Origin: Prevotella sp. UBA2809 | GTDB taxonomy: Bacteria > Bacteroidota > Bacteroidia > Bacteroidales > Bacteroidaceae | Reading direction: 5' to 3' | Length of the DNA stretch: 64,000 bases | NCBI GenBank assembly: GCA_002351725.1 | Contig: DEHD01000017.1 | Coordinates: 1-64,000 of the forward strand | Shown here: positions 16,178 to 25,438 of the stretch, one piece after another | Layout: every line of letters begins with the position of its first letter | Position numbering within the stretch: position 1 is the first letter of the stretch | The notes under the pieces: model-generated | Database searches by the model: none | What the model was told of the DNA's origin: nothing | The model's input: only the letters and a program-made list of their open reading frames with translations | Position numbers and translations under genes: made by a program

Positions 16178-16744
16178 TTACTCCTTCACTCTCTGCAGGT
16201 AAGAACCGTCGCGAGTGTCAACCTGAATCAGGTCGCCTTCGTTGATGAACAGAGGAACGCGAACCTCAACACCAGTCTCCAGAGTTGCAGGCTTCAGAGT
16301 GTTTGTAGCTGTATCGCCCTTAACACCTGGCTCAGAGTGAGTAACGCGGAGAACGGTCTTAACAGGCATCTCGGCGTAAAGGATAGTACCGTCGGTAGTA
16401 TCAGAAACAACCTCCACGATGTCGCTCTCCTTCATGTACTCGTGACCGATTACGAGCTCGTTGTCGATGGGAATCTGCTCGAAAGTCTCCTGATTCATGA
16501 AGATACGACCTGACTGGTCCTCATAGAGATACTGGTAAGGACGACGCTCAATGATAACGTCCTCGAGCTTCTCACCAATGTTGAAACGACGCTCCAGTAC
16601 GCGACCGTCTGATACGTTCTTAACCTTGATGATCATGATGGTGTTACCCTTACCTGGCTTGCGGTGCTGGAAATCGATGCACACCCAGATGCCACCGTCC
16701 ATGCGAATGGCGGTGCCTTTCTTAATGTCTTGTGAATTAATCAT
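16178..16744 (-). CDS. efp: Elongation factor P
   Basis: Translation factor that relieves ribosome stalling at polyproline stretches. At 188 residues it has the three-domain EF-P length. The tip loop reads RKPGKGN with Lys32 at the position that is modified in many bacteria, followed by GEKLEDVIIERRPYQYLY and the C-terminal GDLIQVDTRDGSYLQRVKE. No EpmA/EpmB or rhamnosyltransferase gene is nearby. It leads the minus-strand series to lpxH and has a -7 box at 16783-16790, back to back with the rpmH promoter. Confidence 0.97.
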   Translation of the reverse strand: MINSQDIKKGTAIRMDGGIWVCIDFQHRKPGKGNTIMIIKVKNVSDGRVLERRFNIGEKLEDVIIERRPYQYLYEDQSGRIFMNQETFEQIPIDNELVIGHEYMKESDIVEVVSDTTDGTILYAEMPVKTVLRVTHSEPGVKGDTATNTLKPATLETGVEVRVPLFINEGDLIQVDTRDGSYLQRVKE

Positions 16745-16782
16745 AAACCTTTAAAATGTTACTTTTATATCGTTTTCGGGTG

Positions 16783-16790
16783 CAAAGGTA
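16783..16790 (-). promoter_or_regulatory. Promoter -7 box of efp unit
   Basis: TACCTTTG on the minus strand fits TAnnTTTG, 38 bases before the efp start. Confidence 0.7.
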
Positions 16791-16864
16791 CTGCTTTTTT
16801 GGAAAAAAACATAAAAAGTTTAGCTAAAAATCGTATAAAATTTGCGTAATTCAAAAGAAATGAG

Positions 16865-16872
16865 TACTTTTG
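16865..16872 (+). promoter_or_regulatory. Promoter -7 box of rpmH
   Basis: TACTTTTG fits TAnnTTTG and is followed after 47 bases by the rpmH ATG. Confidence 0.7.
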
Positions 16873-16919
16873 CACCCCAAATCGGTAAATAAATAACAAA
16901 ATTAAATAAGTATTTCACA

Positions 16920-17075
16920 ATGAAGAGAACATTTCAGCCACACAATCGCCGTCGCGTAAACAAGCACGGCTTCCGTGAGAGAATGGCCACCAAGAACGGT
17001 CGTCGAGTACTGGCTGCTCGTCGTGCTAAGGGCCGCAAGAAGTTGACAGTTTCTGACGAGAATCACGGAAAGTAA
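16920..17075 (+). CDS. rpmH: 50S ribosomal protein L34
   Basis: A 51-residue, very basic protein of the large ribosomal subunit. It begins [18 protein letters not shown] and continues [20 protein letters not shown], the L34 signature, with a short acidic C-terminal tail (TVSDENHGK). A -7 box lies 47 bases upstream and a hairpin with a T-run downstream, so it is probably monocistronic. It is not next to dnaA or rnpA, as it is in many other phyla. Confidence 0.97.
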   Translation: MKRTFQPHNRRRVNKHGFRERMATKNGRRVLAARRAKGRKKLTVSDENHGK

Positions 17076-17106
17076 TCCGAGAGGAACTTAGAAAATGAGT
17101 TAAAAT

Positions 17107-17149
17107 AGAAAGAAGTAGAGTGAAATCTTTGCTTCTTTCTGTTTTTTTA
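17107..17149 (+). terminator. Rho-independent terminator after rpmH
   Basis: AGAAAGAAG (17107-17115) pairs with CTTCTTTCT (17132-17140), followed by GTTTTTTT. The stem is perfect over 9 bp. Confidence 0.65.
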
Positions 17150-17151
17150 TA

Positions 17152-17159
17152 TAACTTTG
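17152..17159 (+). promoter_or_regulatory. Promoter -7 box of the PASTA-rluD-ddl unit
   Basis: TAACTTTG fits TAnnTTTG and ends 21 bases before the ATG at 17181. An in-frame TTG at 17157 overlaps the box and is therefore an unlikely start. Confidence 0.65.
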
Positions 17160-17180
17160 CGTCCGAAAAGTGAAGTTAAG

Positions 17181-17828
17181 ATGAAAACAAGGGAATTCTT
17201 CGGTAAATTCTGTAGCAAGTTTCTTGTTGGAAACTTGATAGCTATGATATTGGTGATAATCGTTTTGGCGGTAGGTGTTAACTATGGCCTCGATTGGTAC
17301 ACCCATCATGGCGAGGAGATCAAGGTTCCTAACATAGAGGGTATGGAAATCTCTAAAGCCCGAGCTATGCTCGAGGAAAAAGGGTTGATAGTGGTTGTTA
17401 CCGATTCAGGATACAATAAGCGTTTGCCTGCTGATTGCGTGCTGGCTCAGAATCCTGATGCTGGGCTTATGGTCAAGACGGGGCATACCATATATATAAT
17501 TGTAAATTCTGCCAGTTCGCCAACGGTGGCAATACCCGATGTGGTTGATAATTGTAGCTATCGTGAGGCCGAGGCTAAGCTTGTGTCGCTTGGATTCAAG
17601 GTGCTGCCACCTCAGTATGTTACAGGCGAGAAGGATTGGGTTTATGGTGTGTCATGCAATGGCCGCAAGGTTTCTGTTGGTGAACGTATATCTATAGAAC
17701 AGCCTTTGACACTGCTTGTTGGCAGTGGCCAGTATGGTATGGATGATGTTAGCGTGGTTGAGCCTGAAGTGGAGATGCCTGAAGGTGGTGGCGACGATGT
17801 TGATGAATTCGTAGAGGTAAAAGAATGA
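17181..17828 (+). CDS. Membrane-anchored PASTA-domain protein without kinase
   Basis: A 215-residue protein with one N-terminal membrane anchor (LIAMILVIIVLAVGV) and an extracytoplasmic part of two clear PASTA repeats (KVPNIEGMEISKARAMLEEK; IPDVVDNCSYREAEAKLVSL) and a third, weaker one, ending in an acidic tail. PASTA domains bind peptidoglycan fragments, usually on Ser/Thr kinases or penicillin-binding proteins; here neither a kinase nor a transpeptidase domain is present. It overlaps rluD by 4 bp and lies upstream of ddl, which fits a wall-related role. The exact function is unknown. Confidence 0.85.
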   Translation: MKTREFFGKFCSKFLVGNLIAMILVIIVLAVGVNYGLDWYTHHGEEIKVPNIEGMEISKARAMLEEKGLIVVVTDSGYNKRLPADCVLAQNPDAGLMVKTGHTIYIIVNSASSPTVAIPDVVDNCSYREAEAKLVSLGFKVLPPQYVTGEKDWVYGVSCNGRKVSVGERISIEQPLTLLVGSGQYGMDDVSVVEPEVEMPEGGGDDVDEFVEVKE

Positions 17829-18874
17829 TTGACGATACAAACGATTTCGAGGAACAGGAGCAAGAACAGGAAGATTTGCTTTACGAACACTTCCGTATGG
17901 AGGTTGATAAGGGACAGGTGCCTATTCGTATCGATAAGTATCTGTCTGAACATCAGCCTCACTCAAGTCGTAACCGTATTCAAAAGGCAGCTGATGCCGG
18001 CTTTATACATGTAAACGACAAACCGGTCAAGAGCAATTATAAGGTTCGCCCTGGTGATATTGTTACACTCATGCTCGATCGTCCGCATTACGATACAACA
18101 ATTGAACCAGAGGATATTCCGCTTGAGGTGGTCTACGAGGACGACGACCTGATGGTTATTAACAAACCTGCAGGTATGGTTGTTCATCCAGGTTGTGGAA
18201 ATTTTAACGGCACTTTAGTTAATGCCATCGCATGGCATCTTAAGGATCTTGCCAGCTACGATCCTAATGACCCAGAAGTTGGTTTGGTGCATCGTATAGA
18301 TAAAGATACCAGTGGACTGCTTGTTGTTGCAAAGACTCCTGATGCCAAGACTTCACTGGGCAAGCAGTTCTTCAACAAAACGACCCATCGCAGCTATAAT
18401 GCCTTGGTTTGGGGAAACTTTGTAGAAGACGAGGGTAGGATAGAAGGTAACATCGGCCGTGACCCAAAAGATAGGCTGCGTATGGAGGTGTTCCCTCCCG
18501 ACTCAGAGATAGGTAAGCCGGCCGTTACCCATTACAAGGTGATGGAGCGTTATGGATATGTTACATTGGTAGAATGCATACTTGAAACAGGACGTACCCA
18601 CCAGATTCGTGCCCATATGAAGCATATAGGTCATCCACTTTTTGCCGATGAGCGCTATGGCGGTACCGAACTGCTTAGAGGTGAGCGCACAGCCAGCTAT
18701 AAGGCCTATATACAGAACTGCTTTAAGATCTGTCCGCGTCAGGTGCTTCATGCCAAGACGCTGGGCTTTGTTCATCCCACTACTGGCAAGCAGATGGACT
18801 TTACTTCAGAGTGGCCTGAGGATATGACAGATCTGATTGACAAATGGAGAAACTATATTAAATTTAAGAATTAA
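17825..18874 (+). CDS. rluD: 23S rRNA pseudouridine synthase, RluD family
   Basis: Isomerises specific uridines of 23S rRNA. The 349 residues comprise an N-terminal S4 RNA-binding domain (RIDKYLSEHQPHSSRNRIQK near residue 40) and a catalytic domain with the signature VGLVHRIDKDTSGLLVVAKT containing the catalytic Asp, then ETGRTHQIRAHMKHIGHPL. This matches RluD rather than RluA length. Its ATG overlaps the PASTA gene stop by 4 bp. The acidic N-terminal extension of about 30 residues is common in this phylum. Confidence 0.93.
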   Translation: MIDDTNDFEEQEQEQEDLLYEHFRMEVDKGQVPIRIDKYLSEHQPHSSRNRIQKAADAGFIHVNDKPVKSNYKVRPGDIVTLMLDRPHYDTTIEPEDIPLEVVYEDDDLMVINKPAGMVVHPGCGNFNGTLVNAIAWHLKDLASYDPNDPEVGLVHRIDKDTSGLLVVAKTPDAKTSLGKQFFNKTTHRSYNALVWGNFVEDEGRIEGNIGRDPKDRLRMEVFPPDSEIGKPAVTHYKVMERYGYVTLVECILETGRTHQIRAHMKHIGHPLFADERYGGTELLRGERTASYKAYIQNCFKICPRQVLHAKTLGFVHPTTGKQMDFTSEWPEDMTDLIDKWRNYIKFKN

Positions 18875-18898
18875 GATTTAAGAATAAAGAGATATAAA

Positions 18899-19891
18899 AT
18901 GAAGAATTTGAAGAGAACTATTGCCATCGTTTGTGGTGGTGACTCATCAGAACATGACGTTTCTCTGCGCTCTGCGCAGGGACTATACTCCTTCTTTGAT
19001 AAGGAGCGCTACAATGTGTATATTGTTGACGTAAAGGGCCAGGATTGGCACGTTGAATTGCCAGACGGTACAACTGCTAAGATAGACCGCAATGACTTCT
19101 CGTTTATAGAGAATGGTGAAGCCAAGCTTTTTGACTATGCTTATATCACTATCCACGGCACCCCGGGCGAGAATGGACTTCTTCAGGGATATTTCGACCT
19201 TATCGGTCTGCCTTATAGCACCAGTGGTGTATTGGTTGAGGCAATGACATTTGATAAGTTTGTTCTTAACCAGTATCTTCGCGGTTATGGTGTTTGCGTA
19301 GCTGACTCTCTGCTTATCCGTAAGGGATACGAAGAGCTTGTAGGCGATGATGAGATTGAGGAGCGTATCGGTATGCCTTGTTTCGTAAAGCCTGCTGCCG
19401 ACGGTTCTTCGTTCGGTGTATCTAAGGTTAAGAACAAGGACCAGTTGGCTCCTGCCATCCGTAAGGCAATGCTCGAGAGTCCTGAGATTATGGTAGAGAG
19501 CTTCCTTGAGGGAACCGAGATTTCAATTGGTGTTTATAAAACCAGGGAGAAGTCGGTTGTCCTGCCTGCTACTGAAGTAGTAACAACCAATGAGTTCTTT
19601 GATTACGATGCTAAGTACAACGGTCAGGTTCAGGAGATTACTCCAGCCCGCTTGTCAGAGGATGTAACCGAGCGTGTTCGCCAGATTACTTCTCATATCT
19701 ATGACATCCTGCATTGTAATGGTATTATCCGAATAGACTATATCATCTCTAAGGAGGGTAAGATTTCTATGCTCGAGGTTAATACAACACCAGGTATGAC
19801 TGCCACAAGCTTTATCCCGCAGCAGGTTAAAGCCGCTGGTCTGTCAATGACTGATGTGCTTACAGAGATTGTAGAAAACCAGTTTATATAA
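18899..19891 (+). CDS. ddl: D-alanine--D-alanine ligase
   Basis: ATP-grasp ligase making D-Ala-D-Ala for peptidoglycan, the substrate of MurF (6238-7569). The 330 residues show the N-terminal VCGGDSSEHDVSLRSA, HGTPGENGLLQGYFDLIGLP, CFVKPAADGSSFGVSKV and the C-terminal metal site IIRIDYIISKEG/MLEVNTTPGMT. The omega-loop and serine-glutamate contacts look intact. It lies 24 bp after rluD and 3 bp before the acyltransferase, so it is part of the same unit as the PASTA protein. Confidence 0.95.
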   Translation: MKNLKRTIAIVCGGDSSEHDVSLRSAQGLYSFFDKERYNVYIVDVKGQDWHVELPDGTTAKIDRNDFSFIENGEAKLFDYAYITIHGTPGENGLLQGYFDLIGLPYSTSGVLVEAMTFDKFVLNQYLRGYGVCVADSLLIRKGYEELVGDDEIEERIGMPCFVKPAADGSSFGVSKVKNKDQLAPAIRKAMLESPEIMVESFLEGTEISIGVYKTREKSVVLPATEVVTTNEFFDYDAKYNGQVQEITPARLSEDVTERVRQITSHIYDILHCNGIIRIDYIISKEGKISMLEVNTTPGMTATSFIPQQVKAAGLSMTDVLTEIVENQFI

Positions 19892-19894
19892 TCT

Positions 19895-21037
19895 ATGAAA
19901 GAAGAGTTTGATGAGATCCGGCCATATGAGGCGGAGGAGATGAAGCAGGCGTTCGATGAACTTTTGAACGACCGTCAGTTTCAGTTGGTGCTTAAGGGCT
20001 TTGCCCCTTGGTTGCCTAAGTCTTTGCGTAACGCATTGTTATGTTTGGCGTTTACTGGCGTAAAGACACCGCTCGATTTCCAGAAGCGTTTCATGAAGCC
20101 TGTGGTTAAATATATCATGCGTAAGCATACCGACGGCTGCAGTTTTATCGACTCTTCTATTTCTGCATATGATAAGAGCGAGCGCTACACGTTTGTATCT
20201 AACCATCGTGACATAGTGCTCGACTCTGCATTCTTGGATGTTCTGCTCGTTGATGCCGGCTATCCCACTACTGTTGAGATAGGCATCGGCGACAACCTAC
20301 TCATCTATCCTTGGATAAAGCGACTGGTACGTATGAACAAGGCTTTTACTGTTCGCCGTGGTCTCTCACTCCGCGAAACATTACCCGCATCTCAGTTGAT
20401 GAGCCGTTATATCCACTATGCAGTTACTGCAAAGCGTGAGAATATCTGGATAGCCCAGCGCGAGGGACGTGCCAAAGATTCAAGTGACCACACTCAGGAT
20501 GCCGTGCTTAAGATGCTGGCTATGGGAGGCGACCTTAAGGAGCTTAACATTGTTCCGCTCACTATCAGCTATGAGTTCGACCCCTGCGACTATCTTAAGG
20601 CTCAGGAGTTCCAGCAGAAGCGTGATAATCCATCATTCAAGAAGTCACGCCAGGACGATCTGGATAACATGAAGACTGGTATCTTCGGATATAAAGGTAG
20701 GGTGGTATATCGCCCTGCGGCACCTATCAATACTTGGATTGATGAACTCTCCGATCTGCCTAAGACAGAGTGGTTCAAGGCTCTGGCCGAGCGTATGGAC
20801 CGTGAGATTCATAGTGGCTACGAGCTTTATCCCTGCAATTATATAGCCCTCGACGAGCTTAATGGCGATAACGCCAATGCTGCTCATTATAACGATGCCG
20901 ACAAAAAGCGCTTTGAGCAGTATCTTGCTGGTCAGATGGCTAAGATTCTGCTCCCCAATAAGGACGAGGCTTTCCTCCGCGAGCGTATGCTAACCATGTA
21001 TGCCAACCCCGTTAGAAATAAACTTGCCACACTATGA
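19895..21037 (+). CDS. 1-acylglycerol-3-phosphate acyltransferase-family protein
   Basis: A 380-residue PlsC-like acyltransferase, probably placing an acyl chain on a lipid precursor at the inner membrane. The acceptor motif is VSNHRDIVLDS near residue 110 and the glycerol-phosphate binding block is WIAQREGRAKDS near residue 190, with a C-terminal extension of about 150 residues peculiar to Bacteroidetes members. No obvious membrane helix is present. It lies 3 bp after ddl and overlaps the NigD-like gene by 4 bp. The acyl donor and acceptor are unknown; ornithine or glycerol lipids are possible. Confidence 0.8.
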   Translation: MKEEFDEIRPYEAEEMKQAFDELLNDRQFQLVLKGFAPWLPKSLRNALLCLAFTGVKTPLDFQKRFMKPVVKYIMRKHTDGCSFIDSSISAYDKSERYTFVSNHRDIVLDSAFLDVLLVDAGYPTTVEIGIGDNLLIYPWIKRLVRMNKAFTVRRGLSLRETLPASQLMSRYIHYAVTAKRENIWIAQREGRAKDSSDHTQDAVLKMLAMGGDLKELNIVPLTISYEFDPCDYLKAQEFQQKRDNPSFKKSRQDDLDNMKTGIFGYKGRVVYRPAAPINTWIDELSDLPKTEWFKALAERMDREIHSGYELYPCNYIALDELNGDNANAAHYNDADKKRFEQYLAGQMAKILLPNKDEAFLRERMLTMYANPVRNKLATL

Positions 21038-21714
21038 AGAAGTTCCAGCTGCTCATCTTAATTATTGCTCTCACCATCTCGCTTTCTCCTCTTCTCATCT
21101 CTTGTACTAAAGATGCTTACGAGAAGGGCGAGGGAAAATACTCTCTTATGCGTGGTGATTTCGCTGAGGCCATAGTTAATAGTAGTAAGCAGGTAACCAG
21201 TATTATCACCGACGATGGCGATGAGTTTATTCTTACCTCACCCTATACCGCCAAGTGGGTATCAAAGGCTGATACCACCTATCGTTGTATGTTGTATTAT
21301 AATAAGGTGGATAGTAAAGCTGAGATATTATCGATGGGCCAGGTGCCTTGTGTTGGTGTAACTCCGTTGTCACAGTTCGATCGTCGTTTGGTTACCGATC
21401 CAGTTAAGTTCGAGAGTACCTGGATGAGTAAGACTGGGCGTTATCTCAACCTTAGTCTTCTTGTGAAGACGGGTATTACCGATGATTCCACTGCTGTTCA
21501 GAAACTGGCTATTGTAAGCGATACTCTAATAACGCATGCAGACAACAAACGGATCCGTCATCTTATCCTCCATCATGAGCAGGGCAATGTGCCAGAGTAT
21601 TATTCTACTCAGGTTTACATCAGCATTCCTACAAAATTAATTGATGCCGATTCTGTTCGAATCAGCGTCAATTCATACGACGGCGAGATCGTTGTCAAGC
21701 ACCGTATCCGTTAA
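21034..21714 (+). CDS. NigD-like lipoprotein
   Basis: A 226-residue lipoprotein (hydrophobic leader ending LLISC near residue 24) resembling the NigD/NigD-like proteins of Bacteroides, first named from bacteriocin-immunity operons. Family-like features are an N-terminal OB-like part with ITDDGDEFILTSPYTA and RCMLYYNKVD, then a beta-rich C-terminal domain with GRYLNLSLLVKTG. It overlaps the acyltransferase by 4 bp and its stop overlaps the stop of the convergent GH31 gene by 3 bp. The biological role of the family is not established. Confidence 0.8.
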   Translation: MKKFQLLILIIALTISLSPLLISCTKDAYEKGEGKYSLMRGDFAEAIVNSSKQVTSIITDDGDEFILTSPYTAKWVSKADTTYRCMLYYNKVDSKAEILSMGQVPCVGVTPLSQFDRRLVTDPVKFESTWMSKTGRYLNLSLLVKTGITDDSTAVQKLAIVSDTLITHADNKRIRHLILHHEQGNVPEYYSTQVYISIPTKLIDADSVRISVNSYDGEIVVKHRIR

Positions 21715-23972
21715 TTTGCTTTGTATTCCTTATTCACAACAGCATTCCAGTCTATCTGGTCTGTTCGTTGGGCAAGTGGTGCGTGTGGTATCACGCTGCC
21801 ATCCTTTACCAGTATTATGGCTGGAATTTTGCCTGCCTCGATAGTTTGATAGCCACCCTCGTAAACCTTACCATTCTGATAGTCAATCCATTTTCCCTTT
21901 GGCAGATAAACGTTGCGGCTGTTGCCACTCTCCAGTAGAGGTGCAACCAGTATCTTCGAACCGAACATATATTCATCCTCTACATACCACGCTCCCTGGT
22001 CGTGCGGGAACTCTACCAGCAATGCGCGCACCATTGGCAGACCCAGCTTCGAGCACTCTTTGGCCTGTTCCCAGATGTATGGCATTAGCTTATATTTCAT
22101 CTCGGCACAGTCGCGGAAAGCATCAGTAAATGATTCTGAAATCAGCCATGGTTCTGTTGGAGGTGCTCCATGGGCTCGGGTATGACTGCTAAGGAATCCG
22201 AATGGCAGCCAGCGGCGATAGATATCCTCAGGCGAAGCAGTTACAAATCCGCCCATATCGTGGCTCCAGAACGAGAAACCGCTCAGTCCGAAACTTAGTC
22301 CGCCTCGCAGGTCGCCCAGCATTCCGGTGTTTGTGGTGGCTGCATCGCCTCCCCAGTGCAGGGCATAGCGCTGACTGCCTGCCCATGCAGAGCGAGCCCA
22401 GATGATTCCCTCGCCCGGATGGTTGCGCTCTACTACTTCCCATAAGGCTTTGTTGTAGCGGAGTGGATAGAGGTTGTGTTCGTACATTCCGCCCTTGCCG
22501 CTATAGTAGAAACCATTGTAAGGCGCAGCCTCACCAAAGTCGCATTTTATTGTCGACACACCTTGCTTCATCAGTCCCTCTATCTTCTGCTGATACCAGC
22601 TAACTGTCTCTGGGTTCGAGAAGTCGAGTATAGCATCCTCCACAGGCATTCCACCTGCGGCATTCTTTACGTTCAATCCCTTCTCGATGATCTCGTTGAA
22701 GAATCGGTTCTTCGGTGTAAAGTATGGCAACTGCCACAAGCAGGTGTGGAAACCGTCCTTTGCCAATTGTTTCAGCATCTTTACAGGATTCTCGAAACGG
22801 TCTTTGGCAAACTGGTAGTCGCACTGCCAATCGGTACCAAACCAGCCTGTGTCAAAGTGTATCACGTCGGCAGGTATGCGGTTTGCTCTCAGTTGGCGAG
22901 CTATCTCCAATCCTTCCTGTTGTGAGAAGTAGGTAATACGGCTCATCCATGTGCCAAAGCTCCATAGTGGGGGAAGGGGCGACTTTCCTGTTATCTCGGT
23001 GTACTCGAAAAGAATATCCTTAGGCTCTCCAAAGAAAACAAAGAAGTCCATCTGTTCGTCGGCCATGAACAGACGGTCGGCTCCGATGTACGATGCTCCG
23101 AAGTCGCAGGTTACGGGTGCCGATGTGTGCATGAAGATACCATAGCCGCGATTCGAGAAGAAGAACGGCACGGGCTTATACTGCCCGTCGGTTTCAGGTC
23201 CTTGCGGGTCGGTCACACTTAGATGCACCTTCTGTCCAACCTTGTTCAGTGATGTAAACGATTCTCCGCAACCATATATACGTTCACCAGGCGCCAGTGT
23301 GAGCACTGGGTTTATGCTGCGTGAGTTGTCTGATCCTCGCTTGATAAACGAGAATGGCTGCAACTTCACCTGACTCGAGTCATTGTCGATGATGTGTCGT
23401 GTCTGTGTCAGCACTTTTCCTTTTGCATCCTTGATAACTATTCGCCAAGGATACTTCTTTATCTCTATGCTGCCGAAATCGGAACTGTAACTGATGGCAT
23501 CGCCGCTCTGTGCTGTGCGCCACATCTGTCCATTACCTTTTGCCTTGAAACCATCGCAGAACATCACATCCTCCTTATCCGTATTCTTAGGCTCTACGGG
23601 AGTGGTCAGCATACGTATGCGTGCTGTTCTTGGGGTGATGAACTCAATCTTTATCTTCAGGTTTGGGTCGTTGTCGTAGGCAGCATCAGGGAAGTCAAGC
23701 TGTTGCATCTTTACCGGCCAGTAGCCGTTCAGGTTGAAAGCCTGTCGTGGCGACATTCTGTAGCGTTTCCACTGTACCTGTCCTTCGCCTTTTGCAGCGT
23801 TGAAGCTAACCAACGAGTCGGCAAAGAAATAGGTGTTCGACAAGTCGTAGAAGTCTGTCGACATGTCTTTTTGCATACACTGCAGGTATTGTACCCCTGC
23901 GTTGGTCTGGATTTGTGCTGCAGCGAATCCCGTCCACAATGTAGCACACATGATTGATATAATTCGTTTCAT
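21711..23972 (-). CDS. Glycoside hydrolase family 31 (alpha-glucosidase/alpha-xylosidase type)
   Basis: A 753-residue secreted GH31 enzyme. I start at ATG 23972 because it gives a good signal peptide (MKRIISIMCATLWTGFAAAQ); the frame upstream runs through the promoter. Motifs are the nucleophile block STIKCDFGEAAP, the acid/base region IWARSAWAGSQRYALHWGGD, and GLSGFSFWSHDMGGF. Order is N-terminal beta-sandwich, TIM barrel, C-terminal beta domains. Specificity (xylosyl, glucosyl or galactosyl) cannot be read safely. It stands apart from the mannan locus, convergent with the NigD-like gene, with its own -7 box at 23996-24003. Confidence 0.9.
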   Translation of the reverse strand: MKRIISIMCATLWTGFAAAQIQTNAGVQYLQCMQKDMSTDFYDLSNTYFFADSLVSFNAAKGEGQVQWKRYRMSPRQAFNLNGYWPVKMQQLDFPDAAYDNDPNLKIKIEFITPRTARIRMLTTPVEPKNTDKEDVMFCDGFKAKGNGQMWRTAQSGDAISYSSDFGSIEIKKYPWRIVIKDAKGKVLTQTRHIIDNDSSQVKLQPFSFIKRGSDNSRSINPVLTLAPGERIYGCGESFTSLNKVGQKVHLSVTDPQGPETDGQYKPVPFFFSNRGYGIFMHTSAPVTCDFGASYIGADRLFMADEQMDFFVFFGEPKDILFEYTEITGKSPLPPLWSFGTWMSRITYFSQQEGLEIARQLRANRIPADVIHFDTGWFGTDWQCDYQFAKDRFENPVKMLKQLAKDGFHTCLWQLPYFTPKNRFFNEIIEKGLNVKNAAGGMPVEDAILDFSNPETVSWYQQKIEGLMKQGVSTIKCDFGEAAPYNGFYYSGKGGMYEHNLYPLRYNKALWEVVERNHPGEGIIWARSAWAGSQRYALHWGGDAATTNTGMLGDLRGGLSFGLSGFSFWSHDMGGFVTASPEDIYRRWLPFGFLSSHTRAHGAPPTEPWLISESFTDAFRDCAEMKYKLMPYIWEQAKECSKLGLPMVRALLVEFPHDQGAWYVEDEYMFGSKILVAPLLESGNSRNVYLPKGKWIDYQNGKVYEGGYQTIEAGKIPAIILVKDGSVIPHAPLAQRTDQIDWNAVVNKEYKAN

Positions 23973-23995
23973 ATTGATTAGTATAATATCTGCTG

Positions 23996-24003
23996 CAAAA
24001 ATA
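23996..24003 (-). promoter_or_regulatory. Promoter -7 box of GH31 gene
   Basis: TATTTTTG on the minus strand, 23 bases before the ATG at 23972, fits TAnnTTTG and supports that start. Confidence 0.6.
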
Positions 24004-24078
24004 CACATAATCAACGAGATAACAAAATATAAATGTAAATTTTTGGCATTATGACTTGGTTGTTTCACAAGAATTATT

Positions 24079-24086
24079 TATCTTTG
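24079..24086 (+). promoter_or_regulatory. Promoter -7 box of cupin gene
   Basis: TATCTTTG, 43 bases before the cupin ATG, fits TAnnTTTG. Confidence 0.65.
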
Positions 24087-24129
24087 CAGCCATAACCTAA
24101 TGAAATAGAAATTTAAAAACAATCTGACA

Positions 24130-24600
24130 ATGAAAAAAATTTTGAATTTTGTGTTGGCCGCTACTATGGTTTGTGGCGCAGCAGTATCATTAACCTCTTG
24201 CAATCAGGCTCAAGCACAGAAAGACAACCCCGCACAGCAAGTTGTGTCAACCGAACTTATACGCACCAGCCAGAGTTGGGATGGCGTTGAGTTGCCCGAC
24301 TATCTTCAGGGTCGCCCTGAGCTTGTAGCAGTGAAGTATGTATTCCCCGCTGGTCAGAAGTTGGGCTGGCATCATCATCCCGTTATGAACTACGGTATCC
24401 TGGTTCAGGGTGAGCTCACCATCATCGGACAGGACGGCAAGGAGAAAGTTGTGCATGAGGGCGAGGCCGTTGTTGAGATGGTGAACACTATCCATCACGG
24501 CGAGAATAGAGGCACCAAGCCTGTTATTCTCTACATGTTCTACCTCTCACAGGATGGTATGCAGCTGGCTGTTCAGCACCCGGAGATACCATTGGAGTAG
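24130..24600 (+). CDS. Cupin-domain lipoprotein
   Basis: A 156-residue protein with a lipoprotein leader (VSLTSC near residue 26) and a single cupin barrel. The metal motifs are visible as GWHHHPVMNYGILVQGELTI and, in the second half, a histidine in NTIHHGENRG, so a metal site is likely. Small exported cupins can bind or isomerise sugars or act as dioxygenases; nothing decides here. It is monocistronic, with its own -7 box and a strong hairpin after the stop, and it is divergent from GH31. Confidence 0.75.
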   Translation: MKKILNFVLAATMVCGAAVSLTSCNQAQAQKDNPAQQVVSTELIRTSQSWDGVELPDYLQGRPELVAVKYVFPAGQKLGWHHHPVMNYGILVQGELTIIGQDGKEKVVHEGEAVVEMVNTIHHGENRGTKPVILYMFYLSQDGMQLAVQHPEIPLE

Positions 24601-24626
24601 TTATAGAACATTTACCCCCAAACAAT

Positions 24627-24663
24627 AATAAAGCCTCGCGTCATCATGACGAGAGGCTTTATT
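24627..24663. terminator. Bidirectional terminator after cupin gene
   Basis: AATAAAGCCTC (24627-24637) pairs with GAGGCTTTATT (24653-24663), with an inner CGTCA/TGACG stem. A-rich and T-rich flanks allow use from both sides. Confidence 0.8.
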
Positions 24664-24679
24664 TTATGTTCGTTGTTTC

Positions 24680-25438
24680 TTATCTAATGGCGTATAGGTA
24701 AGCCAGAAGGGCCATTTTTCCACGCATAGTCTCGCGGGGAGTGAACTCACCGTTAACCCAGAAGTAACGCTGGTTGAAGTATGACTCCTGACGTGGCCAG
24801 CCGCCATCAGTCCACGATGGATACATTTGGTTGAGCAGAATGCGGGCATCGCCGCCATTATGACCGGGCGACCATGTCTCAGTGCCGTTGAACGGAGTCT
24901 GACCAGGGTGACTTTCGGGGGTGCCGTCGTTGCGACCTGTGGTGTACACATCGGTGATGTGACGCTCTCCAAGACCAGTCATCTCTACAATGTTACCGGG
25001 GTTGCGTCCCATGGCCCAACCTGCTTCTGTATACATGATGTGCTCAAGCTGCTGTCGGCGTGCCTTGTCGCCGATGTAGTGAGCCAGCATCACCAACTGC
25101 AGGTTCTGCGATGTCTGCCAGCGACTGTCGTTGGCGGCGCGACGCGATGGGCGGTTGGCTACATGACCGTAATTATATGCCTCGGCTTGAGCGTTTACAC
25201 AAGCCTTGAGGTTCTGATAGAGTTCACTATAGTGACGTGGATGTGGACAGGTAAGGTAAGCTGCGGCTGCCCAGTGCTGACAGAATGGAACATCACTCTT
25301 GTCGAACTGGTTTGTAACACCGATGCCGAAGAATCCCTGACGCCCCTTACTGAAGAGCATCGACTTAGGACTCTTGATCATACTCTCTTCGGCGAAAATC
25401 TTCTCCCATGCTTCGTCGCCAGTTAGGTTATAAAGGAA
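24680..25438 (-). pseudogene. GH9 endoglucanase remnant, 5' part missing
   Basis: This 759-bp block encodes the last 252 residues of a GH9 protein and aligns without gaps to 51446-52204 in the intact gene. By eye I count about 25 base differences (roughly 97% identity), only two of which change the protein (Gly for Asp, His for Tyr). The match starts at the stop codon and ends abruptly at 25438, where sequence of a GH5 gene in the opposite orientation begins. There is no signal peptide, N-terminal domain or DxxD catalytic motif. The frame runs on to 25501 only by reading the antisense of the GH5 piece, so no real start exists. Confidence 0.88.
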
